Shown here: positions 45,851 to 54,787 of the stretch, in pieces
Numbering within the stretch: the first letter of the stretch is position 1
How the letters are laid out: each line of letters opens with the position of its first letter
Assembly (NCBI GenBank): GCA_025200525.1
Contig: CM045762.1
Coordinates: 30,398,196 to 30,462,195 of the forward strand
Source of the DNA: Camellia lanceoleosa
Taxonomy: Eukaryota; Streptophyta; Magnoliopsida; Ericales; Theaceae
DNA: 64,000 bases
Direction of reading: 5' to 3'
Notes under the pieces: generated by a model
Told to the model about the DNA's origin: nothing
The model's input: only the letters and a program-made list of their open reading frames with translations
The model's database searches: none
Translations under genes and position numbers: made by a program

Positions 45851-47958
45851 TTATGACAAGTGTAAGTATACGATTTATGGTGTGGATGGCAGTGAGAGTA
45901 GCTCCAAAATTATTCGAGACACGAAGATGAGATGAGAAGACCTTGGATAGTGTGTAGAATATGACGGTGCTTCCTTTCGGCTTGTCCATTTTGTTGGGAC
46001 GTGCCTGTACAAGATCGATGAGATAGTGTATCATTAGCCCGAAGAAAAGAAAGAAATTCAGAATCCAAGTACTCTTAAGCATTATCAAAACGAAATATTT
46101 TAATAGTACGAGAAAACTGAGTGCGGATCATGGTAGAGAAATCCTAATAAATCTATTTAAGTTCAGATCGATTTTTAAGAAGAAAAATCCAAGTATAACG
46201 AGAAAAATCATCAATAAAAATCACAAAATATCTTGACCCCCCTATGGTCGGTGTGGGGGAAGGTCCCCAAATATCTAAATACACAAGATCAAAAGGAGTA
46301 GTAGAAATGGAAGTACTATTGTTAAAAGATAAAGCAGGTTGTTTAGCAATTTGACAATTTAACAAAATAAACAATCAACATCTTTAAGACGGATACAACC
46401 TAACTGACTAGTAGAAACTAAAGTTTTCAAACAACTAAAAAAGACATGTTCTAAGCAACAATGCCAGAGGTGAAAAGAAGACATGACAGAATTTGATGCC
46501 GCAAAGGAAGCAATGAGAGCAGTAGTAGATGATGTGTGGAGAGCAATAGTAGATGATTTGTGGGGAATGCGAAGATGGGTAAGCTCAAACAAACGTCCAT
46601 GCTTACGACCTATCCCAAGGATCTTTCTTGTCTGAGGGTCTTGCACCAAACAACCATTAGCAGAAAAGGTAACGGTTAGACCAAGTTTATATAACTGACA
46701 AACAGAGATAAGGTTCAATTGAAGAGTAGAAATGTGATAAGCAACAGAAAGAGACACAGTGGAAGTAGAAATTTGACAAATGTGATGAATAGTCATATGA
46801 GAACCATCAACAGTGTGTATGACGGGGACAAAAGATGATGATAATACAGAAGAAAACATAGTGGAGTTAGAAGTCATATGATTACAGCATGTGGAATCAA
46901 AATACCTTGGAGAATTATCTGAAGTCACTGAAAGAGCAGTAGAGTGAGGAGTACCGGATTTGATAAGCACCTGTTAGATAATGGACTAAACATCATCCAT
47001 AGATAAGAAATAAGTAGTGGAATCAGTAGAGTGGTGAGTAGAAGAACCCTCAAAGGCAACAACGGTAGAGCGGGAACCTTGGCCAGATTTGGACTGATAC
47101 CCAGAACGAGAAGACCCTTTCTTGGATGAAGTATTGAAGAGGGCTCGAGGACAATTGTGTTGGAGATGACTGAGAGCAGTCTTGTGGCAAGTAAAGTATT
47201 CGCGAACCTGGCACTGAATAGAAGAATGAGTGGCTGGCAGGCCACAGTTGTGACAATACTGGCATGAGCTAGTGAGCTGTGAAGATGAGGAACTCTGTGA
47301 TGATGGTGTAGCAAGAACAAAATCCATATTCTGAAATTTGAAAGTCCCAAAACGAGTCTCCTCTAATAACAGTTCAGTAATGGCTTGCTCTAAAGTGGGC
47401 AAGCGCAAACAATGGAGCAATGATGCATGCACGGGCTCAAAAGTGCTATGAAGAGCTATAAGGAACTGTTATAGTCATTGATGATTCCGATAAGTAATAA
47501 ACAGCTGTGCATTCTCAGAATATGCCCATGTAGGCTCAGAAAGAGCTAGCTAGTGCCAAATAAACGACATCTCAGCATGTGATGAAGAGTCTACAACAGT
47601 TGATATTAATGAGCATGGCTAGTGGTTTGATAACGGTCCCTCAAGAAATCTCAAATTGCTTTGGCAGGGGAAGCAATTTGATCATCATCCTGGAACTGGC
47701 CAAACTGGAGATAAATGGAGGGAACTTAGCCCGAAACCATGTGATAATTTGATAATTCTTACTTTCTCATTCATCAAGACGGTCATCAAATGCAGAGTCC
47801 GTCTCATCCTTCTTTTGGGTGGGTTTGGGAAGAGCATCGATAATGATCCGCCAAATTTGTTTCCCTTTAATGAAGTTAGAATGAGCTTGGGCCCAACTAA
47901 CATAATTTGACCCATCGAAGATAACAAAAACAGAGTGGATGTGCTTGGTACGATCCAT
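45851..47958 (-). pseudogene. copia-1 gag, protease and N-terminal integrase
   Basis: The ATG at 47958 opens a UBN2/copia-type gag (SVFVIFDGSNYVSWAQ, with the usual YxxW core), broken by stops from about 47770. A serine-rich linker follows. The protease region near 46910-46880 reads YFDSTCCNHMT, with threonine in place of the glycine of the normal DSG triad, so it is probably dead. The GAG-pre-integrase zinc segment follows (LWHCCLEH, about 46460; CLFC near 46370), then the integrase core (DLVYLDIWGPSP, FVIFIDDFSRYTW) at about 46300-46160. The integrase frame is cut by the hAT target duplication at 45850 and resumes at 31109. Confidence 0.85.
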
Positions 47959-48571
47959 AATGCTTAAACAGGGCAAAAAAAAGAAAGAAGATGCTTTGAA
48001 GAGGCTAATTTTGCCAAAACAGAACATACTACCAGATTCAGGAAGCTGAAAATAGGTGGGATATGGTTTGAACGGGCCAAAAACACAACCAAAAAAGTGA
48101 CAAATCGGCTAGTCAAAGTTATTTGACCAACCAAGGGAATCAAAACTAGGGCTGACGTCACAACAGGGGAGGTTGATGTCAGAAACACGCAACGTACGTT
48201 AGTGGAGGTACGCGCGGCGCACGATAACAAAAAGTTAACAATGGCATACGGTCAACCAAGGCTGACGTCGCGTTTTACGTTAGCAGATGGGGCCGCGGCG
48301 CAAAATAACGCGAGACAGGAGCAGAGGCACATAGGAAACGACACAACGCGTGTCGGATCTTCTGGTGGCGCGTGAAGGCACATATGGCGGCGTGTGGATA
48401 TGATTTTGATGGCGTTGGCTTCGTCTTGAAGTGACGAAGAAACTGGTATAGTCCAATCATTGAAACATAGAAGAACAAGGTACGCAAAAACCAATGTGAG
48501 AAGGAATCAATTTACCAGACAGAAAAGAAAGAAAGAAACGTAATGAAGAAGAAGAGGAGGCTAGGAGAAAA
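47959..48571 (-). other. copia-1 untranslated leader
   Basis: This GC-richer leader lies between the primer-binding site and gag. It has an imperfect tandem duplication of about 110 bases: GGCTGACGTC...ACGTTAG...CGCGGCGCA...ATAAC occurs at 48150-48230 and again at 48259-48310. The first copy holds the palindrome TGACGTCA (48153-48160), a bZIP/TGA-type binding site. Confidence 0.6.
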
Positions 48572-48589
48572 CCCCATACTCTGATATCA
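48572..48589 (-). other. Primer-binding site of copia-1
   Basis: On the minus strand, directly after the 5' LTR, the sequence is TGATATCAGAGTATGG, one change from the TGGTATCAGAGC consensus complementary to the 3' end of initiator tRNA-Met. Confidence 0.8.
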
Positions 48590-48741
48590 TGTTAGAATAA
48601 AAGAGAGAGAGAGAGAGAAAAAAAAATATATATATGTATTATATATATTCAATCAATCAATACAATATTAGAAGCTTGTATATATAGGCCAAGAAACCTA
48701 GGTGTACAAGAATACAAGAATACTAATAGAAATAGATAACA
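48590..48741 (-). repeat. 5' LTR of copia-1
   Basis: Matches 28907-29052 over its length: same TATATATAGGCCAAG promoter block (about 48676-48692) and CT-rich R/U5 end next to the primer-binding site. It lacks about eight bases (TGTTAACT) at its outer end relative to the 3' LTR. Confidence 0.88.
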
Positions 48742-48779
48742 ACTACTTTAAAACATTTTATAAGTTCTAAAAACACACA

Positions 48780-49015
48780 TTAACAAAATTATTTTTACAA
48801 TTATGAGCCACACAATAATAAGCATTCGGGTTCAAAATGTAAGAATAACATAAAAACATATTATTGAGTATGAAAATTATATTTGTACATCATTAATTAT
48901 AATATAATAATTTAGAATTACTAGGTCACAAGAATCATCATTTATTAATTTTTTTTAAAAAAAGGACTTCCCAAAAGCTTCCATTGCTGCTCATGAACTT
49001 GCCATTCAAGTCTCG
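48780..49015. repeat. Diverged duplicate of the Ole e 1-like gene's 3' flank
   Basis: The order of words ATAATTTAGAATTAC, GGTCACAAG-AATCATCATTTATT, CCAAAAGCTTC and GCTCATG-ACTTGCCA is the same as at 54480-54655, just downstream of the Ole e 1-like gene. The copy here is about 70 bases shorter in the middle. Confidence 0.6.
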
Positions 49016-49110
49016 TTTGGGATGAATTTTTTAATTTTTTTGACTTTTGTGAAAGAAAAAATGAAATGATTATGATTTGGATGTGACATTTTATCTTTCA
49101 GTATTGCAAA
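49012..49110. mobile_element. Fragment of the TCGTTTGGG foldback family
   Basis: GTCTCGTTTGGGATGAATTTTTTAATTTTTTTGACTTTTGTG and AATGATTATGATTTGGATGTGACA match the cores at 17416-17643 and 37672-37852. Only one end is recognisable. Confidence 0.45.
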
Positions 49111-49290
49111 TTGCTCAATTAGGGCTATAATAAAAAACTGTACTATAAAAATCTACAAGCAGAATTTCTCTATAAAAAACTCATTTGAAATGATGTAGTT
49201 GTGATATTTTATTTAAAAAAATATTACATATAATTTAATTTCTTTTCTTATTTTGTCACTTTTAGATTTCATGTCCATTTATTAATATAT

Positions 49291-49604
49291 TGAATTTCTT
49301 TGTATTCATCATATCTTTGATCTCAAACTTACATTGATTTATATACTGTAAAATATCTAATCTAAACTGCATCTAAACTGACTAACTAACTCATAACAGA
49401 TTTGCTAACCGACTAACTAACTCATAACAGATTTGCTAAGCATTACAACTAATGCTCCTAGAATTACAGAGTTGTGATGATGCAGCTTTAACAAACATTG
49501 ACAGCTGTCCATGAGCTCTATGAGGTGGGGAATGTTGAGTGCAGTGCTGAGTGCAGTGAGCAGTGCAGTGAGCAGAGGATGATGCAGAGGATGATACTTC
49601 TTCA
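49291..49604 (-). repeat. 3' LTR of copia-2
   Basis: Minus-strand ends TGAAGAAGTATC and AAAGAAATTCA. One TATATAAATC promoter motif (near 49338-49347). It includes the tandem words CTAACTAACTCATAACAGATTTGCTAA twice and GCAGTGAGCAGTGCAGTGAGCAG. Confidence 0.92.
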
Positions 49605-52600
49605 GCCTCCCTCAAGCTGATAGGGGAGGAAACAACTAACAGCTTGTCACGAAGATAATGAAATCTAGAAGGAGGAAGAGGCTTTGTGAAAATATCAGCT
49701 ACCTGATCCATGGTTGGAATATACTTAAGCTCAATCTGTTTGGCAACCACTTTTTCGCGAATAAAATGACAGTCGATTTCTATATGTTTGGACCGTGAAT
49801 GAAAAACAGGGTTGGAAGCTAAGGCCATGGCAGATAAACTATCACACCATATGACAGGAATAGGAGAAGATGAAACACAAAAGTCTTTAAGCAATTGTTG
49901 AATCCAAGTGAGCTCGGCTGTAGCATGAGCTAAGGCTCTATACTTAGCTTCAGTGGAGGATCTAGAAACAGTTGCCTGCTTTTTAGCGGACCATGAAATC
50001 AAGTTTGAGCCAAGATATACACAATAGCCTGATATTGATCTTCTATCAAGGCTATTACTGGCCCAGTTAGAGTCAGAGAAGGCAGAAAGATCAAAAGAAC
50101 TGGGAGTGAAAAAGAGACCATGATGTAGAGTCCCTTTGACATATCAAAGGAGCCTCTTAACGGCTTGAAAATGAGCATTGGTAGGGAGATGCATAAACTG
50201 ACATGCTTGATTAACAGCATAGGAGAGATCAGGTCTGGTGATAGTTAAATATTGCAGTCCACCAACCAAACTTCTATAGAGTGATGGCTGAGCAAATGGC
50301 AGTGAATCTGTTGTAGAACACACAACTTTAACGATCATAGGAGAGGAGCAAGGTTTGCAGTCAGCTATTCCAGCTTTATTCAATAATGCAGCAGCATATT
50401 TAGCTTGAGATAAAAAGAAACCATGCTCATCAGACTGAACTAAAATGCCCAGAAAATAAGACAAAGGACCAAGGTCTTTCATGGAAAATGACTTGTGCAT
50501 GTGCTGAAGAAGCAAATTAATGAAAGCAGAATCATCACCAGTTAGTAAGATGTCATCAACATATACCAAGAGCAGAGTTAGGCTTGTAGAAGTTTTTCTG
50601 ATAAAAAGAGAGGCATCAGACAGACTGTTGGTGAATCCTTGAGAAAGCAAGAAAGTAGAGAATGTGGAGTACCAAGCCCGAGGGGCTTGCTTGAGACCAT
50701 ACAAGGCCTTCTTGAGTTTGCAAACATGAGTAGAAGATTGTTCAAACCCTGGAGGCTGCAGCATATAGACCTCCTCTTGAAGTGTACCATGAAGAAATGC
50801 ATTGGAAATGTCAAGCTGTTTGATGGACCATTGAACTTGAAGAGCAATACTCAAAAAGATTCGAATGGTAGGTTGTTTAGCCACTGGACTAAAAGTCTCA
50901 TGGAAATCAATGCCTTCTTTTTGCAAAAATCCCTTGGCCACCAATCTAGCTTTATAACGAGCAATGGTACCATTTGAATCTCTTTTAATGCGAAAAACCC
51001 ATTTACACCCAATGGCAATTTTATGAGAAGGAAGAGGAACAAGGTCCCAAGTGCCTTGTTGTTGAAGAGCTTGATATTCTTCTTGCATAGCTTGAAACCA
51101 CACAGGAGAGTGAAGAGCATCATGAACAGATGTAGGTTCAGTTTCAAGAAGAGAACTTTTAGCAGAAAAACAGTGAGGAAGTCTATGTTTAGATCGAGTA
51201 ATCATGGGATGGATATTAGACACAGAGGAAGAAAGAGAAGGAGGAGGTAAATCAATAGTAATGGATGAAATAGGAATAGGTTGAGGTAGAGGAAGAGTAG
51301 GTTCAGATCTGAAAGAGGGCTCAGAAGAAGCAGGAGAGGAAATAGGAATAGGCTGAGGTAGAGAAGGAGTAGGCTCAGATCTGGAAGAAGGCTCAGCAGG
51401 AGATGAAACAGATGAAGAAGGAGACTGAGTAGGAATGGCAGCTGAAGAACTGAGTGAAGCAGGCCAGAAAAATGATATAAGAGTAGATAAATCTGAAGTA
51501 GATGAAGAAGAGGAAACTGTGGACTGCTGAGAGAAAGGAAAACATGATTCATTAAAAATGACATGCCTAGAAATGTAGATTTTGCCAGAAAGAGGCTCAA
51601 GACATCTATATCCCTTAATAGTAGGATGGTATCCTAAGAAAACACAAGACATGGATTTTGGTGCTAGCTTGTGTGGAACATAAGGTTTTAACCACGGGAA
51701 ACACTGACAGCTAAACACTTTGAAAAGAGAAAAATCAGGTATGGTATGAAATAACATCTCAAAAGGTGTCTTGTGATGTAAAATACGAGAAGGCATTCTG
51801 TTAATGAGGAATGTGGCTGTGGCAACAACATCAAACCAAAACTTAATGGGAACAGATGAGTGATGAAGCAATGTGATAGCAGTTTCAATAATGTGTCTGT
51901 GTTTGCGTTCAGCTATGCCATTTTGGGCCTGAGTATAAGGACAACTTCTTTGATGAACAATGCCATGAGAAGACAGCAAAGTATCAATTCGTTTATTGAC
52001 AAATTCAGTGCCACAGTCAGTCCTAAGTATTTTAAGAGAAGTCTGGAATTGATTGTCAATATATGCCTTGAACATAAGCAATTTATCATACACTTCACTC
52101 TTGTAGTTCAAAGGATAAACCCAAGTAAATCTACTATAGTCATCTACAAACAAAACATAGAAACGAAATAGAGCATTATCTACTGTAAAGGGACCCCATA
52201 CATCACTATGAACTAAGGCAAAAGGACAATTGACAAGAGTATTAGACAATGTGAAAGGAAGTCTATGAGACTTAGACATATTACAATCAAGACAAGACAA
52301 AGCCTTATTCAAAGACAATTTATTTGGTAAAACATCAGCCAGGTGCTGAAGCTTTAAAGAAGATGGATGGCCTAATCTTTGATGCCACAGCAAATCAGGC
52401 ACAGATGCTGAATTACTGGACTGAAACAGAGTTGTTGGAGTGCTATCAGACAGAGGAGTAGTAGTGCTAGATTGAAAAACTTGAGGAGAAGAGCATAGTT
52501 CAGATGAAGGAATGAACTGGTAAAGACCATTGATGTTAACACCTCTATGCAGAATCTTGTTCGTGCATTTGTCCTGAATGACAAAAGTATTAGCATCAAA

Positions 52601-52714
52601 AATAACAAGGCAGTTGAGGTCTTTGGTGAGTTGATGCACAGATAAAAGGTTTGAAGAAATAGCTGGAACATGAAGAAGATTGGAGAGAGGAAAAGAATAA
52701 TGTGGAGTTGGCAA
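49605..52714 (-). pseudogene. copia-2 pol: integrase, reverse transcriptase, RNase H
   Basis: A single open frame of about 856 codons (52714-50147) carries the GAG-pre-integrase segment (LLWHQRLGHPSSLKLQ), the integrase core (DVWGPFTV, FVDDYSRFTWVYPL, RTDCGTEF, then NGIAERKHRHI), a serine/proline-rich linker, and reverse transcriptase with GCKWVFRIKRDSNG, ISNAFLHGTL and an intact YVDDILLTG catalytic box. At about 50144-50146 one TGA replaces what is probably an arginine CGA, after which the same frame resumes through RNase H (SRSSTEAKYRALAHATAEL, HIEIDCHFIREKV) and runs on into the LTR at 49436. Apart from this stop the enzyme region looks intact. Confidence 0.9.
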
Positions 52715-53942
52715 ATACCTTTACCTATATGACTGATTTGTAAGGAAGAGCCATTACCAACTTGAACATGATCTTGACCTTCATAAGGCTGAAATTGTTG
52801 CAAATTAGTCAAGTCGTTGGTCAGATGATTGGTAGCAGCAGAGTCAACATACCAAGGAGGTATGGAAGGGTCAGAAGAGGATCGAGGAATCAAGCGACAT
52901 ATGATCGAGGTCAAGCAAAGATAAGCTTTAGATCGAGAGAGGCTTTGCCAGAGAAAGGCTGAAATGTAGGATCCAGTCGATGCCAGCAATCAAAAGCAGT
53001 GTGATTCCAACCTCCACAAATCTGGCAGCCAGAGTTAGATCCAGAGTTAAAGGAAAAGGCTCATCTGGATCTGTTATTATTATGATTGTTATTGTTGTAT
53101 CTGTTATTGAATCTGCCACCACTGTTATTGAATCTACCACCACGAGAAGTATTATATCTGCCTCTGAAGCCACGAGAGGAACCTCTGCCCCTTGCAGAGT
53201 GAAAACCTCTATTAACAAAATTTGAAGAATCATAACCTGATGAAGATAATCCTTGTGAGGCAGAATAGGCAACATGAAGATCAGTGCCAGGAGACTGTTT
53301 AAGTTTCTGTTCAATATGAATGGATTCGGAGCATAATAATGAACACAAATTTTCCATTTTGATAGGCTCAGATCGAGTACGAATAGAAGTTTTGAAAGCA
53401 TCATATTCCTCTGGTAGACCATTCAAAGTGAAGAAAACCAGATCTTCATCATCAATTTTTGCCGAAGCTAAAGCCAGCTGTGCTGCAAGATCTTTAATTT
53501 GAGAGAGATAGACCTCCATTGAAGATGATTTCTTACGAAGAGTTTGAAGTTTGGTTTTTAGTTGATGTATATGAGAGCGTGAGACTGAAGTAAACTGTTT
53601 CTCTAAGAATTGCCATACCTGATCACTTTGAGTCAGATGAAGAACAGATGAATAAATGGATGAAGATAGAGTTGCAGTTAGACAAGTAAGCAAATGTGCA
53701 TCAATCAATTGTCATTGCACATAACTTGGATTTGAAACAGGTTTTCCAGATTCATCAATGAGTTCTGGAGATGGACATGGATGAGATCCATTAACATGAT
53801 CAAGAAATCCAGATGCTCTAAGCATATTTGTCATCTGAGATTTCCATATGAGGAAATTGTTGGATTCGAGCTTCACAGTAATGAGAGAATTGAAATTTGA
53901 AATTAGTAAACTAAGATTTGATGGCAGGGAAGAATCAGCCAT
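52715..53942 (-). pseudogene. copia-2 gag and protease
   Basis: The start codon is at 53942 (MADSSLPSN). The UBN2-type gag core includes VKLESNNFLIWKSQM and, after a TGA stop at 53709-53711 that probably replaces tryptophan, DAHLLTCLTATLSSSIYSSV and QVWQFLEKQF. It continues to the RG/N-rich tail (GRGSSRGFRGRY...). A frameshift near 53060 precedes the CCHC knuckle (CQICGGWNHTAFDCWH, about 53035-52985). The protease motif WYVDSAATNHLTNDL lies at about 52855-52810, with the DSA triad. A further frameshift near 52720 precedes the pol frame. So at least one stop and two or three shifts separate this copy from a coding-competent one. Confidence 0.85.
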
Positions 53943-53978
53943 TGGAGACCTGTGGATCTTGCTCACGAGAGCTTCAAA

Positions 53979-53990
53979 GCTCTGATACCA
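53979..53990 (-). other. Primer-binding site of copia-2
   Basis: TGGTATCAGAGC on the minus strand, a perfect match to the complement of the initiator tRNA-Met 3' end, three bases inside the 5' LTR border. Confidence 0.93.
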
Positions 53991-53993
53991 TAT

Positions 53994-54307
53994 TGAATTT
54001 CTTTGTATTCATCATATCTTTGATCTCAAACTTACATTGATTTATATACTGATTTATATACTGTAAAATATCTAATCTAAACTGCATCTAAACTGACTAA
54101 CTAACTCATAACAGATTTACTAACCGACTAACTAACTCATAACAGATTTGCTAAGCATTACAACTAATGCTCCTAGAATTACAGAGCTGTGATGATGCAG
54201 CTTTAACAAACATTGACAGCTATCCATGAGCTCTATGAGGTGAGGAATGCTGAGTGCAATGCAGAGTGCAGTGAGCAGAGGATGATGCAGAGGATGATAC
54301 TTCTTCA
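53994..54307 (-). repeat. 5' LTR of copia-2 with duplicated TATA box
   Basis: Matches the 3' LTR except that the 13-base segment containing TATATAAATCA is present twice in tandem (+ strand GATTTATATACTGATTTATATACTG, about 54037-54062), and a 14-16-base GCAGTGAGCA repeat unit present in the 3' LTR is missing. Confidence 0.92.
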
Positions 54308-54787
54308 ATATAGATCCCATTTTCTTGTGTTTACTAATGATAAAATAAAATAAAAAATAAAATTACTTATAACATTGTTCCATTTTAAATAATTAGCAAC
54401 AATGTTGGGCTGTTTAGCTGGCAATGAAAGAACACATCATAACGCACATGATTCATAATTATATTTTTATAGCATTAACCATAATAATGGAATTTAGAAT
54501 TACAATGTCACAAGGAACATCATTTATTTTAATAAAAGAACAAAAAACAAAAAACGAAGTAAAAGAAACAATAATGATTGACAAGCCAAACAAAACGCAT
54601 TGACTTCTACCCAAAAAGCTTCTAACAGCTCATGGACTTGCCAATCATGAAATCATAGCATTGCCAAAAAAAAAAAAAAAAAAAACTCAATTAAGGTTTT
54701 TACAGTACGTGCATTAAGAGGATGAGAGAGAAGCCCATGTTTTATCAGGGTTTATGGCAAAAAGCCCTAGTGAGTCATGAGAGGTCT
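54308..54787. other. 3' flank of the Ole e 1-like gene
   Basis: AT-rich noncoding sequence. The part at about 54440-54655 has a diverged duplicate at 48780-49015 on the far side of copia-2. An A run lies at 54665-54684. The region from 54700 to 54787 is probably the 3' untranslated region of the minus-strand gene. Confidence 0.6.

Larger units (their letters stand above)
28907..48741 (-). mobile_element. Ty1/copia retrotransposon (copia-1), split by a nested hAT element
   Basis: Two LTRs of about 150 bases (28907-29052 and 48590-48741) bound gag, protease, integrase, reverse transcriptase and RNase H remnants in the copia order, read on the minus strand. A purine tract GAGGGGAGG abuts the 3' LTR, and a primer-binding site complementary to initiator tRNA-Met abuts the 5' LTR. 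Without the 14.7-kb hAT insertion the element would be about 5.1 kb, normal for copia. I could not find a convincing 5-bp target duplication. Coding regions carry many stops and shifts. Confidence 0.9.
49291..54307 (-). mobile_element. Ty1/copia retrotransposon (copia-2), nearly complete
   Basis: Two 314-base LTRs (49291-49604, 53994-54307) with TGAAGAAG...AATTCA ends, a primer-binding site next to the 5' LTR, a polypurine tract (TTGAGGGAGGC) next to the 3' LTR and one long gag-pol coding region on the minus strand with few lesions. Total length of 5.0 kb is standard for copia. The flanks are AT-rich (TATAT / ATATA), so the 5-bp target duplication is ambiguous. LTRs differ by roughly seven substitutions and two small indels by eye, so this is far younger than copia-1. 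Confidence 0.93.

Noticed and set aside
28880..48770. A 5-bp target duplication for copia-1
   Set aside because: Flanks CTTTT and ACTAC (or nearby shifts) do not match; shared TTTAAAAC words near both ends are not adjacent to the LTR borders.
50639..50977. Plus-strand frames across the copia-2 pol region
   Set aside because: They are antisense shadows of the reverse transcriptase and integrase coding sequence.
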